Shown one piece after another: positions 32,210 through 41,137 of a DNA stretch of 64,000 bases. Location: positions 744,001 through 808,000 of the forward strand of contig NC_013522.1 of NCBI RefSeq assembly GCF_000024905.1, written 5' to 3'. The notes beneath the pieces were generated by a model that worked only from the letters and a program-made list of their open reading frames with translations, had not been told where the DNA came from and made no database searches. Position 1 is the first letter of the stretch. Every line of letters begins with the position of its first letter. The stretch comes from Thermanaerovibrio acidaminovorans DSM 6589. GTDB taxonomy: Bacteria > Synergistota > Synergistia > Synergistales > Synergistaceae. Both the position numbers and the translations under genes were made by a program.

Positions 32210-33373
32210 CTATAGGGACGATAGGAAATCCTTGAGGCGGCTCATGCCCTCCTCGATCTCCTCCATGGAGTTGGAGTAGGAGAGCCTTATGTAACCCGGG
32301 GCGAAGAAGGACGAGCCGGGGACTGCAGCCACCCACTTCTCGTCCAGCAGCCTGGCGGAGAAGGCCTGATCGTCCGGCAGGGGGGACTTGGATATGTCAA
32401 GGAACACGTAGAAGGCCCCCTGGGGCACGTGGAAGGACACGTGGGGCATCCCATTGAGGAGCTCCACCATCCGGTCCCTCCTGGCCTCGAAGGCCCTACG
32501 CATGGACTCCACCGCCTCATCCCCGTCCCTTATGGCCCCCAGGGCGGCCCACTGGGCTATGGAGCTGGCGTTGGACAGCAGGTGCCCCTGGAGGGCGTTA
32601 ACGTCCCCTATCCACTGGGAGGGGCCCAGAGCGTAGCCTATCCGCCATCCGGTCATTGCGTAGGCCTTGCTGGCCCCGTTGACGATCAGGGTCCTGTCTG
32701 CCAGATCCGGGGCCACCTGGAGGATGTTGACGTGCTTTGCCCCCCGGTAGACGAGCCGCTCGTACATCTCGTCAAAGATGATCCACAGGTCCCTCTCCCG
32801 GGCCACCTGGGCCAGCATGGAGAGGACATCCTGGTCCCACACTGCACCGGTGGGGTTGCAGGGGGTGTTTATTATCATCCCCTTGGTGTTGGGGGTAAGG
32901 GCCCTCATCACCGACTCCCGGGTGGGGACCAGGTTGGTGGACATGGTGTCCACCAGCACCTCCTTGCCCTCCGCGAGCCTTATCTGCTCCACGTAGCTGA
33001 CCCAGGCAGGGGTGAAGAGAAGCACCTCGTCCCCAGGGTCCACCACCACCTGGATCGCCTCGTAGAGGAGGGGCTTCCCGCCGCTACCCACGGTTATCTG
33101 GGAGACCGGGTAGTCCAGTCCCATCCGGTTCCTGTAGTAGTCCCTGATGGCCTCCCTGAGCTCCGGGATCCCAGCAACCGGGGTGTAGTGGGTCTGCTGA
33201 GACTTTATGGCCTCCAGGGCGGCGTCGCAGGCCGCCTGGGGGCTCCCGAAGTCGGGCTCCCCGGCGGCGAAGGAGATGACCTTCTTGCCCTCCATCTTGA
33301 GGGCCTTTGCCTTGTTGACCAGGCTCAGCGTGGCGGACGGTTGCATCCTCTGTGCCCTCAGGGATCGCTTCAT
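32210..33373 (-). CDS. Class I/II pyridoxal-phosphate aminotransferase (aspartate aminotransferase type)
   Basis: A 387-residue fold-type I aminotransferase, probably interconverting aspartate and oxaloacetate with glutamate and 2-oxoglutarate. Family features are VISFAAGEPDFGSPQ near the N terminus, the NTPCNPTGAVWDQD loop, FDEMYERLVYRG, and the Schiff-base lysine in VNGASKAYAMTGWRIGY, followed by the substrate-binding arginine near the C terminus (GYIRLSYS). It fits the AspB/AspC-1b subgroup, but related enzymes act on other amino acids. The ATG has AAGGAG 10 nt upstream. Confidence 0.9.
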   Translation of the reverse strand: MKRSLRAQRMQPSATLSLVNKAKALKMEGKKVISFAAGEPDFGSPQAACDAALEAIKSQQTHYTPVAGIPELREAIRDYYRNRMGLDYPVSQITVGSGGKPLLYEAIQVVVDPGDEVLLFTPAWVSYVEQIRLAEGKEVLVDTMSTNLVPTRESVMRALTPNTKGMIINTPCNPTGAVWDQDVLSMLAQVARERDLWIIFDEMYERLVYRGAKHVNILQVAPDLADRTLIVNGASKAYAMTGWRIGYALGPSQWIGDVNALQGHLLSNASSIAQWAALGAIRDGDEAVESMRRAFEARRDRMVELLNGMPHVSFHVPQGAFYVFLDISKSPLPDDQAFSARLLDEKWVAAVPGSSFFAPGYIRLSYSNSMEEIEEGMSRLKDFLSSL

Positions 33374-33406
33374 CTTCACATCACTCCTTGGATATGTTGT
33401 CCCTGG

Positions 33407-33436
33407 ATCATAAACAAACCCACGGTGACTTAGCAA
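33407..33436 (-). promoter_or_regulatory. Aminotransferase promoter
   Basis: On the minus strand TTGCTA (33431-33436) and TATGAT (33407-33412) are 18 nt apart. Confidence 0.4.
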
Positions 33437-33523
33437 GCTGGCGGAAAAAGTTAAATATTTAGATGTTATGATCCGGGGGCCTGTGGTAAAATAGCGATAC
33501 CGAGCAGGATTGGAGGGATTGGG

Positions 33524-34066
33524 ATGGACGTACGCTTTGTGGCCCGCAACGTTGAACTGCAGAATTCCGTCAAAGATCTAATGGAGAAGAAGCTGGGCAA
33601 GCTGGAGCGGTTCTTCGATCGCATCCTGGACACCCAGGTGGCCGTTGACTTCAAGAGGGGTATGTACGTCGTTGAGATTACCTCCAACATCAACGGCATG
33701 GTCATGAGGGGGGAGGATTACGCGCCGGATCTCCGGAAGGCCTTCGAGAAGTCCCTTAAGAACATAGAGCGCCAGGTGAAGCGCCACAAGGACATGCTGG
33801 TTGATCGCCTGCAGCTTAAGACCAAGGACATATCCTTCGAGCTGGAGACCGAGCCATTCGTGGCGGAGGAGGAGAAGCAGGAGGGCGGTGTCAACATAGT
33901 CAAGGTCAAGCGGTTCCCCGTGAGGGTCATGACCCCCGAGGAGGCGGCGCTCCAGATGGACCTGCTGGGACACAGCTTCTTCCTCTTCCGGGACGGGGAC
34001 ACGGGGGATCTCAACGTGGTCTACCGCCGCAAGGAGGGGGGCTACGGGGTCCTGAAGCCCGAGTAG
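33524..34066 (+). CDS. hpf: Ribosome hibernation promoting factor, long form
   Basis: A 180-residue protein. The N-terminal S30AE domain (about residues 1-100, MDVRFVARNVELQNSVKDLM) blocks the mRNA and tRNA channel. A charged linker leads to the C-terminal dimerisation domain (about 122-180, VKRFPVRVMTPEEAALQMDL and LGHSFFLFRDGDTG), which pairs two ribosomes into 100S particles. This two-domain layout is the long HPF of Gram-positive bacteria. Confidence 0.95.
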   Translation: MDVRFVARNVELQNSVKDLMEKKLGKLERFFDRILDTQVAVDFKRGMYVVEITSNINGMVMRGEDYAPDLRKAFEKSLKNIERQVKRHKDMLVDRLQLKTKDISFELETEPFVAEEEKQEGGVNIVKVKRFPVRVMTPEEAALQMDLLGHSFFLFRDGDTGDLNVVYRRKEGGYGVLKPE

Positions 34067-34098
34067 CCTCGAAGTCACCCTTTTTGATGTAAGATTGC

Positions 34099-34124
34099 GG
34101 GGAGGGATCCGTTCCCTCCCCTTT
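34099..34124 (+). terminator. hpf terminator
   Basis: GGGGAGGGA and TCCCTCCCC form a 9-bp stem with a short loop, followed by TTTG. Confidence 0.65.
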
Positions 34125-34179
34125 GCGTTTGTTAATATAGGCTCGTTTATACCATAAAAGCTTTCATGGGGGAGTTAAA

Positions 34180-36141
34180 ATGGCATCACCAAAGGGTTTC
34201 AACGTCCTGGATGGCCTAAATCCGAAGCAGGTGGAGGCGGTCACCTACTGTGATGGCAACCAGCTGATCCTGGCGGGGGCCGGGAGTGGCAAGACCAGGG
34301 TGTTGACCAGGAAGATAGCTTACCTAATAAGCCACAAGGGGGTCTCGCCTTCCAAGATCCTGGCGGTGACCTTCACCAACAAGGCGGCGGGGGAGATGCG
34401 GCAACGGGTTGAGCGCCTCCTGGGGGGAAGCCTGCACGGCATAAGGATATGCACCTTCCACTCCTACGGGCTCAACTTCCTCAGGCGCAATGAGGAGATA
34501 ATGCGCCGGATGGGCTACGCCACCCCCCTGGTGGTGATCGATAGGTCCGATCAGAAGCGGCTCTTGAAATTGCTTCTCAAGGAGAACAACGTGGACGAGA
34601 GGCGGGTGGATCCCTCCTGGCTCATGGAGGCCTTCTCCGCCGCCAAGGGGGAGGGGAACGGCAGCGCCTACTTCCGGGGGGAGGCCCAGAGGCTCTTCGA
34701 GGCCTACGAGGCCAAGATGAGGTCCCAGGGGGCCCTGGACTTCGACGACCTCATCCACCTGCCGCTGAAGATACTCTCCACCCACCGGGAGGCCCTGGAG
34801 AGGGAGCTGGACTCCATAGAATGGGTCCTGGTGGACGAGTATCAGGACGTCAACCGCTCTCAGTACATGTTGCTCAAGAGGCTGTCATCCCGGGGGCAAC
34901 GGACCGTGGTGGTGGGGGATCCGGATCAGGCCATATACGGCTGGAGGGGGGCCGATGTGTCCATGATCCTCAACTTCGACAAGGACTTTCAGGGGGCCAA
35001 GGTTACGGTGCTGGAGCAGAACTACAGGTCCACGGGGCACATCCTGGAGGGGGCCAACTGCGTCATAGCCAGGAACTCCGATAGGCCCAAGAAGAACCTA
35101 TGGACCGCCGCCAGCAGGGGAGAGAAGATCCGGATCCTCAAGGCCAGGAATGACGAGGAGGACTCCCGTTGCCTGGTGGACTGGATACTGGAGCTTCAGG
35201 GGGAGGGGTATGCCCTCAAGGACATGGCGATTCTCTACCGGGTGAACGCCTTGAGCCGGCTGTACGAACAGAGGCTGATAGAGGCGGGCATCCCGTACAG
35301 GGTCATAAGGGGGTTGGGCTTCTACGATCGCAAGGAGATCAAGGACGTGCTGGCCCTCATGCGGCTGGCCATCCAGCCCCGGGACCTGGTCTCTTTCGAG
35401 AGGATGGTGAACGTGCCCCAGAGGGGCATAGGGGCCAAGTCCACGGAGGCCCTATGGGCCTGGATGGGCCAGCTGGAGGCCCAGGACCCGGGGGAGTTCT
35501 GGCGGTCCGTCCTGGAGGGAGATGCGCCCCTTAAGGGCCGGGCCCGGGAGGGGATAAGGGCCCTGGCCCGGGGGATGCTTGGAATCCTGTCCCTCCGGGG
35601 CAACATAAGGCTGGCGGTGCGCTACATACTGGAGGAATACGGCTACGGGGAGCACCTGGAGAGGGAGGACCAGTCCACCTTCGAGGAGAGGCTTCAGAAC
35701 GTGGAGGAGCTGATGTCGGTGTTGCCCGAGGGAAGCATAGATGACGTGCTATCCGAGGTGGCCCTGTTCTCCGATGCGGACGTGGCCTCCGGGGACGATC
35801 GGGTGAGCCTCCTCACCCTTCACGCCGCCAAGGGGCTTGAGTTCCCGGTGGTGTTCATGGTGGGGCTGGAGGAGGGGATCTTCCCCAACGCCAAGTGCAG
35901 GGAGGACAGGTCCCTTCTGGAGGAGGAGAGGCGGCTCTTCTACGTTGGGATGACCAGGGCCCAGGAGAGGCTCTTCCTATCTGGGGCCGCCAGGCGGGTC
36001 CTCTTCGGCAGCTTCATGATGAACCCCTTCTCCCGATTCCTATCGGAGATACCCTCCAGCTGCGTGGTGGAGGACGACAGGACCAAGGAGGTATCCGGCG
36101 TTGTTTACGGTGGCGCTAACAGGAGACGTTGGAGCTGGTAA
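34180..36141 (+). CDS. UvrD/PcrA/Rep-family DNA helicase
   Basis: A 653-residue superfamily 1A 3'-to-5' helicase. Motif Q and Walker A are LNPKQVEAV and AGAGSGKT (residues 32-39). Motif II is VDEYQD (218-223), motif III DPDQAIYGWRGAD, and motif IV EQNYRSTGHIL. Motifs V and VI appear as LLTLHAAKGLEFPVVF and YVGMTRAQERL. It probably unwinds DNA in repair or clears stalled replication forks. The length is closer to Rep than to PcrA, which carries a longer C-terminal tail. The stop is overlapped by 41 nt by the next gene. Confidence 0.93.
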   Translation: MASPKGFNVLDGLNPKQVEAVTYCDGNQLILAGAGSGKTRVLTRKIAYLISHKGVSPSKILAVTFTNKAAGEMRQRVERLLGGSLHGIRICTFHSYGLNFLRRNEEIMRRMGYATPLVVIDRSDQKRLLKLLLKENNVDERRVDPSWLMEAFSAAKGEGNGSAYFRGEAQRLFEAYEAKMRSQGALDFDDLIHLPLKILSTHREALERELDSIEWVLVDEYQDVNRSQYMLLKRLSSRGQRTVVVGDPDQAIYGWRGADVSMILNFDKDFQGAKVTVLEQNYRSTGHILEGANCVIARNSDRPKKNLWTAASRGEKIRILKARNDEEDSRCLVDWILELQGEGYALKDMAILYRVNALSRLYEQRLIEAGIPYRVIRGLGFYDRKEIKDVLALMRLAIQPRDLVSFERMVNVPQRGIGAKSTEALWAWMGQLEAQDPGEFWRSVLEGDAPLKGRAREGIRALARGMLGILSLRGNIRLAVRYILEEYGYGEHLEREDQSTFEERLQNVEELMSVLPEGSIDDVLSEVALFSDADVASGDDRVSLLTLHAAKGLEFPVVFMVGLEEGIFPNAKCREDRSLLEEERRLFYVGMTRAQERLFLSGAARRVLFGSFMMNPFSRFLSEIPSSCVVEDDRTKEVSGVVYGGANRRRWSW

Positions 36142-36985
36142 GTCCACCCTTTTGTCCATGTTCGCCCGACTGGGGGCCAGGACCGTATCGGCGGACCTGG
36201 TGGCCAAGGGGCTCTGGGAGGATCCCCGGGTCCGTGGGGCCTTCGCGGACCGATGGGGGGGCGTGCCAATCAACCCCGACGGTACCCTGGATGTGGGTAC
36301 GATATCCCGGCGGGTCTTCTCCGACGAGGGGGAGTACAGGTTCCTGTGCGCGGTCCTTCACCCCCTTACCTGGGAGGTGCTTCAGGGGATGGTGGGGCAG
36401 GACGGGATATGGGTCCTGGAGGTGCCCCTCCTCTTCGAGTCCGGCGTGCCCCATTGGATCGATGGGACCCTCTTCCTTGGATGCCCTCCCCAGGTGAGGC
36501 TCTCCCGGGTTATGGTCAGGGGCTGGGATCAGCGGGAGCTGGAGTCCCGGGAGAGGTGGCTGATGCGGTCGGAGGATAAGCGGCGGATGGCGGACTGGGT
36601 GATAGATAACCAGGGGTCCATGGAGGACCTGTGGGGCTCCGCGTTGAGGATCTACCAGGAGATGCGGCTCCTGAACTCTGTGGTGCTGGGCAACGTAACG
36701 TTCCCATCCGCCCATGAGGCCCTGGAATTCTCCCGCCGGATGGTGGAGTCGAAGCTTGCGGCTTGCTGCAGGGTGAGGGGGGTGGACAGCGTCTACCGAT
36801 GGGAGGGGGAGGTCTACTCCGAGCCGGAGGCGGAGTTGGCCTTCAAGACCGTGGAGGGGGCCATCCCCGCCATAAGGGATCTACTCGGGTCTCATCCCTA
36901 CGACATGCCCGCCCTGTACTTCGAGAGGCCCCACCGTATGGGGATCCAGCTCCGCCGCTGGGTTGTCCAGAGCTGTTCCTCATGA
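36101..36985 (+). CDS. coaE: Fused dephospho-CoA kinase and CutA1 domain protein
   Basis: A 294-residue two-domain protein. Residues 1 to about 190 are CoaE, which makes coenzyme A from dephospho-CoA and ATP: P-loop GDVGAGKST (8-16), VSADLVAK, and the lid and substrate helices with VLEVPLLFESG. From about residue 195 the sequence becomes CutA1: VTFPSAHEALEFSRRMVESK, then LAACC, SVYRWEGEVYSEPEAEL and HPYDMPALYF. Both domains look complete and in one frame without a stop. The start is TTG with AAGGAGG 9 nt upstream, inside the helicase gene. CutA1 is a stable trimer linked to metal tolerance; why it is fused to CoaE is unknown. Confidence 0.88.
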   Translation: MFTVALTGDVGAGKSTLLSMFARLGARTVSADLVAKGLWEDPRVRGAFADRWGGVPINPDGTLDVGTISRRVFSDEGEYRFLCAVLHPLTWEVLQGMVGQDGIWVLEVPLLFESGVPHWIDGTLFLGCPPQVRLSRVMVRGWDQRELESRERWLMRSEDKRRMADWVIDNQGSMEDLWGSALRIYQEMRLLNSVVLGNVTFPSAHEALEFSRRMVESKLAACCRVRGVDSVYRWEGEVYSEPEAELAFKTVEGAIPAIRDLLGSHPYDMPALYFERPHRMGIQLRRWVVQSCSS

Positions 36986-39585
36986 GGCTCATAACCACCC
37001 ACATAGGGGCCGACTTCGATTCCCTGGCCAGCATGTGGGCCGCCCTGAAGCTCTACGGCGACGGGGCCATGTGCTTCTCCGGCGCCGCATCCAGGAACGT
37101 AAGGGATTTCCTCAAGAGGAACCGATGGGCGCTGAACGTGCTGACGCCCAAGCAGGTGGACCCGGGGGCCATACGGAACCTGGTGGTGGTGGATGCCCGG
37201 TCCCTGGGCAGGATAGGTCCCTTCGCCCAGGTGGCCTTGGATCCGTCGGTGGAGGTCCACGTGTTCGACCATCATCCCCCGGTGGAGGACGAGATCCCCT
37301 CCAGCTTCAGCATCATAGAGAGGGCGGGCTCCACCACCACCATTCTGGCGGAGCGGCTCTTCGAGAGATCGGTGTTGCTGACCCCCTTCGATTGCACCCT
37401 TCTGGCCCTGGGCATATACGAGGACACCGGGGCCCTTACCTTTGGGGCCACCACCGAGCGGGAGTACGCGGTGGTGGCGGAGCTTCGTCGGCGGGGGGCG
37501 GATCTGGCGTCCATACCCACCTGGATAGAGCTCTCCTTCTCCGCCCTGGACCGGGAGCTGCTTGACCGGATGATAGAGGCCTGCCAGGACAGGTTCATCA
37601 AGGGATACCGGGTGGTCTCCTGCGCCATTGAGTTTCCCCGCTACGCGGAGGGGATAAGCCTCTTCGTCCATCGGATCATGGACTTCTTCGACGCGGACGT
37701 GGCCATAGCGGTGGTCACCATGGACCGTAGGACCTACGCGGTCATCCGAAGCAGAGAGGGCACTATCGACGCCAGATCCGCCATGGGGGACCTGCCAGCG
37801 GGAGGACACCCCCAGGCGGCAGCCGCGGCGGTTCCGAGGCAGGACCCGGAGGAGCTCCTGGGGCGCCTCATGAGGAACGTGGAGGGGATCCTTAGGCCCT
37901 CCATGTCGGTGGAGGACGCCATGTCCTCGCCGGTGATGGCGGTCCGGGAGGATCAGACGGTGGAGGAGGCCTACAGGCTGATGATCCGCTACGGGCACTC
38001 GGCGCTGCCGGTGGTCCTGGACGGGCATCTCCGGGGGATAATCACCCGGAAGGACCTGGACAAGGCCCAGCTTCACGGCCTTGGGGCCGTGCCGGTGCGG
38101 GAGTTCATGACCGAGAACGTCATATCCGTCAGTCCCAGGGCCCCCATATGGGAGGCCCACCGGCTCCTGGTGTCCCACAACGTGGGGCGCCTGCCGGTGG
38201 TGGATCGGGATGACCTGGTGGGCATAGTCACCAGGACGGACATGCTGAGGGCCCTCTACCCGTCCACCTCCGCGTCGGTGGGGCAGCCAGGTCCCCAGGT
38301 CCCCTGGGAGGAGGACGTATCGGCCCTCCTGGACCGGGTGCCCCAGGAGGTGGCCTCCAAGATAAGGCTGGTGACGGATGTAGGGGAGGGGATGGGGCTC
38401 AAGGTCTTCCTGGTGGGCGGCTTCGTCCGGGATCTCCTGCTAGGCAGGCCGAACGAGGACGTGGACATGGTATGCGAGGGTGACGCGGTGCCCCTGCTGG
38501 AGCGACTGTCCTCCATGGGGCTTCAGGTGTCGATCCATCGTCGCTACGGGACCGGAACGGTGCGGTTCCCGGACGGAAGGAAGCTGGATCTGGCCACCGC
38601 CAGGAGGGAGTTCTACGAGTACCCGGTGGCCCAGCCCAAGGTCCAGATGGACTCGCTGAAGCATGATCTGTACCGGCGGGACTTCTCCGTGAACGCCATG
38701 GCGGTATCCCTGAGTCCCCGGTGGGGGATGTTGGTGGACTACTTCGGCGGCCGGGGGGATCTGAACCGAGGACAGCTGAGGGTGCTTCACAACCTCAGCT
38801 TCGTGGAAGATCCCACCAGGATACTGCGGGGGGTTAGGCTCGAGGGCAGACTTGGCTTCCGGATGAGCCAGGACACGGAGCGTTTGGCGGCTAGCTGCGT
38901 AAAGGGTGGCATGCTGAGCCTCCTGTCGGGTCCCAAGCTGAGGAGCGAGCTGGAGCTCATATTCCGGGAGAGGAACCCTATCTGGGCGGTGGACAGGCTC
39001 TGTGGGCTGGGGGCTTGGGATGCCATGTTCCCCGGGGTCCCGCTGTCCATCGACGGCCTGAGGGCCCTGCGGAAGCTTGACGTGTTCGTTCGACGGCTGG
39101 GAAGGGACCTTCCACCCCTGGGGGAGGAGTCCTGGCTTGCCTTTTTGGGTGCCCTCTTGTATTTTGGAAACCCCTGGGGAGGCAGGAGCGCCATGGACAG
39201 GCTCTCCCTTTCCCAGAAGGAGCGGGGTGTCCTGGAGGCCATCTTGAACGGGCTCGGCACTCTGGAGACCGCCATAGGCGGCAAGGGGGACATCCGCTGG
39301 TCCTCCCTGTGCAGGGCCTTGGACGGCGTAAATCGGGTGGTCCTCTTCGCCTGGGCGGGCATAACCTCCCGTTGGAGGGTCAGGCGCCGGATCCTCTTGT
39401 ACCTCACCAGGCTATGCAAGGTGAGCCCAATGCTCAGCGGCAGGGATCTCATAGATCTGGGGGTTCCCAAGGGGCCTGCGGTGGGGGCCATGTTGAGCCG
39501 TCTTCGGTTCGCCCGGCTGGACGGGGAGGTGGACACCCTGGAGGATGAGCGGGCATGGGTGCTCAAGAGGCTTGGGGACCTTTGA
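36982..39585 (+). CDS. DHH-CBS-nucleotidyltransferase (tRNA CCA- or A-adding enzyme, multidomain type)
   Basis: An 867-residue fusion. The N-terminal DHH/DHHA1 phosphoesterase-like part (about residues 1-300) has GADFDSLA (9-16), VVVDARSL and FDHHPPVED. Two CBS domains follow (about 309-365 and 372-425), a regulatory pair that usually binds adenine nucleotides. The class II nucleotidyltransferase head starts near 472 with FLVGGFVRDLLLG and the metal-binding ED493VD495; RRDFSVNAMAV and the tRNA-binding helical body complete it. It repairs or completes tRNA 3' ends. The ATG overlaps the coaE-cutA stop (ATGA), so an upstream in-frame start at 36763 is rejected. Confidence 0.9.
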   Translation: MRLITTHIGADFDSLASMWAALKLYGDGAMCFSGAASRNVRDFLKRNRWALNVLTPKQVDPGAIRNLVVVDARSLGRIGPFAQVALDPSVEVHVFDHHPPVEDEIPSSFSIIERAGSTTTILAERLFERSVLLTPFDCTLLALGIYEDTGALTFGATTEREYAVVAELRRRGADLASIPTWIELSFSALDRELLDRMIEACQDRFIKGYRVVSCAIEFPRYAEGISLFVHRIMDFFDADVAIAVVTMDRRTYAVIRSREGTIDARSAMGDLPAGGHPQAAAAAVPRQDPEELLGRLMRNVEGILRPSMSVEDAMSSPVMAVREDQTVEEAYRLMIRYGHSALPVVLDGHLRGIITRKDLDKAQLHGLGAVPVREFMTENVISVSPRAPIWEAHRLLVSHNVGRLPVVDRDDLVGIVTRTDMLRALYPSTSASVGQPGPQVPWEEDVSALLDRVPQEVASKIRLVTDVGEGMGLKVFLVGGFVRDLLLGRPNEDVDMVCEGDAVPLLERLSSMGLQVSIHRRYGTGTVRFPDGRKLDLATARREFYEYPVAQPKVQMDSLKHDLYRRDFSVNAMAVSLSPRWGMLVDYFGGRGDLNRGQLRVLHNLSFVEDPTRILRGVRLEGRLGFRMSQDTERLAASCVKGGMLSLLSGPKLRSELELIFRERNPIWAVDRLCGLGAWDAMFPGVPLSIDGLRALRKLDVFVRRLGRDLPPLGEESWLAFLGALLYFGNPWGGRSAMDRLSLSQKERGVLEAILNGLGTLETAIGGKGDIRWSSLCRALDGVNRVVLFAWAGITSRWRVRRRILLYLTRLCKVSPMLSGRDLIDLGVPKGPAVGAMLSRLRFARLDGEVDTLEDERAWVLKRLGDL

Positions 39586-39623
39586 CCTTTGATGTGGTGG
39601 CCTTAAAATTGGAGGTAGATGAC

Positions 39624-40235
39624 TTGTACGGAGACTTGTCTTACCGGATAGCGGAGATCCTGTTGAGCGTGCCGGCGGTCCTATGGGCCATAACCTTTCA
39701 TGAGTTCTGCCACGGTTATGTGGCCCATCTCCTGGGGGATCCTACCCCCAAGAGGTCCGGCAGGCTATCCCTTAACCCCCTTCACCATCTGGACCCGGTG
39801 GGGGCTCTCATGCTCCTCATCTTCCGCTTCGGCTGGGCCAAGCCGGTGCCGGTGGACTCCCGGTACTTCAAGAACCCTTCCCGGGACATGGTGTTAGTAT
39901 CCATCGCGGGGGCGGCGGGGAACTTCCTCACCGCCTGCCTGGTTGGGCTGTTGATCAAGGCCTTCCCCGCCTTCTTCCTGGGGAACTTCGCCCTGAGGCA
40001 GCTGATGTTGCTCATGGTGTTCATAAACATCGGCTTGGGGGTCTTCAACCTGTTGCCCATACCCCCCCTGGACGGTTCCAAGGTGCTTTACGTTCTGTTG
40101 CCCCCTCGGTGGCTCAACTCCTACTTCTGGCTGGAGAGGTACGGGGTCCTGATCATCTTGGGGTTGGTTATCACCGGCCTCCTACCCAGGATAATGTCCC
40201 CCATGGTCATGTTCCTGGCCTCCCTGGTCCTTTGA
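39624..40235 (+). CDS. Site-2-protease-family membrane metalloprotease
   Basis: A 203-residue M50 (S2P-type) intramembrane protease with about five hydrophobic helices. The zinc motif HEFCH (HExxH) lies in the first helix at about residues 23-27. The second zinc-binding motif is LLPIPPLDGSKVL in a later helix. No PDZ domain is present, so it belongs to the small YwhC/Rip3-like group, not RseP. I chose the TTG at 39624, which has GGAGG 8 nt upstream; longer in-frame options reach back into the previous gene. The substrate is unknown. Confidence 0.87.
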   Translation: MYGDLSYRIAEILLSVPAVLWAITFHEFCHGYVAHLLGDPTPKRSGRLSLNPLHHLDPVGALMLLIFRFGWAKPVPVDSRYFKNPSRDMVLVSIAGAAGNFLTACLVGLLIKAFPAFFLGNFALRQLMLLMVFINIGLGVFNLLPIPPLDGSKVLYVLLPPRWLNSYFWLERYGVLIILGLVITGLLPRIMSPMVMFLASLVL

Positions 40236-40248
40236 GGCAAGGATGAAT

Positions 40249-40254
40249 TATAAT
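40249..40254 (+). promoter_or_regulatory. Possible -10 element upstream of surE
   Basis: A perfect TATAAT lies 51 nt before surE; a TGGTCC 18 nt upstream is only a weak -35 match. Confidence 0.35.
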
Positions 40255-40304
40255 AACATTACAAAACCAGGGGCTTTGGCCCCCTACGTTGAGGTGTTGT
40301 TCGT

Positions 40305-41093
40305 ATGAAGGTTCTCATGTCCAACGATGATGGGATACTGGCTCCGGGTATACAGATAATGGCCAAGGTGTTGGCGGACCGGGGTATCCCGTGTGCGGTG
40401 GTGGCCCCCGACAGGGAGCGCAGCAGCATAGGTCACGCCATAACCCTGAACAGGCCCCTTAGGGTCTGGCACCTGGAGCCCGGTGTCTTTCCCCCCATGA
40501 TGCCCGCCTACGCCTGCGATGGCACCCCCTCTGACTGCGTGGTCATAGGGGTTGAGGAGCTGGCCAAGGACGTGACCATGGTGATATCCGGCATAAACCG
40601 GGGTCCCAACCTGGGGGACGATCTCACCTACTCGGGCACGGTATCCGCCGCCATGGAGGGGCTCATCTTGGGTTACGATGCCATCGCGGTCTCCCTGGCC
40701 TGCAAGGGGACCGATCCGGCGGCCCATTACAGCACCGCCGCGGCGGTGGTGGTGGCCTTCCTGGACTGGTTCAAGCAAAACCACCGGCAGAAGGGGGTCC
40801 TCTACAACATAAACGTCCCCAACGTCCCCATAAGGAGCCTCAAGGGCATACTCCCCACCAAGAAGGGGACCCGCCTCTACCGGGACAAGGTCACCAAGTT
40901 CAGGGATCCCCAGGGCAGGGAGTGTTACTGGATGGGTGGAGTGCCTGAGGACCGGCTGGAGGAGGGAACCGATGTGTGGGCGGTGTCCAACGGCTACGCC
41001 TCGGTCACCCCGATTCACATGGACATGACCCATTACGACACGCTGAAGGAGATGAGCTCCGGGGGACTGGATCTCCTCTTCAATCGTGGTTGA
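40305..41093 (+). CDS. surE: 5'-nucleotidase SurE
   Basis: A 262-residue metal-dependent nucleotidase that dephosphorylates nucleoside 5'- and 3'-monophosphates. The N-terminal signature MSNDDGILAPG carries the metal ligands D8 and D9 (NDDG, residues 7-10). VAPDRERSSIGHAIT near residue 38 supplies the conserved Ser ligand, and VISGINRGPNLGDDLTYSGTVSAA near 94 is strongly diagnostic. The ATG start follows a GAGGTG motif. Confidence 0.96.
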   Translation: MKVLMSNDDGILAPGIQIMAKVLADRGIPCAVVAPDRERSSIGHAITLNRPLRVWHLEPGVFPPMMPAYACDGTPSDCVVIGVEELAKDVTMVISGINRGPNLGDDLTYSGTVSAAMEGLILGYDAIAVSLACKGTDPAAHYSTAAAVVVAFLDWFKQNHRQKGVLYNINVPNVPIRSLKGILPTKKGTRLYRDKVTKFRDPQGRECYWMGGVPEDRLEEGTDVWAVSNGYASVTPIHMDMTHYDTLKEMSSGGLDLLFNRG

Positions 41094-41103
41094 AGGACGG
41101 CCC

Positions 41104-41131
41104 TTGACAACCGCGAAAAGGAGGCTATAAT
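41104..41131 (+). promoter_or_regulatory. argG promoter
   Basis: A perfect TTGACA (41104-41109) and a perfect TATAAT (41126-41131) are separated by 16 nt. This is the strongest promoter match in the window. Confidence 0.8.
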
Positions 41132-41137
41132 TTCCCC

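Noticed and set aside
36763-36981. N-terminal extension of the DHH-CBS-nucleotidyltransferase
   Set aside because: The extension would overlap the CutA1 domain of the previous gene and is Gly/Pro-rich. The ATGA overlap at 36982 gives the correct family start.
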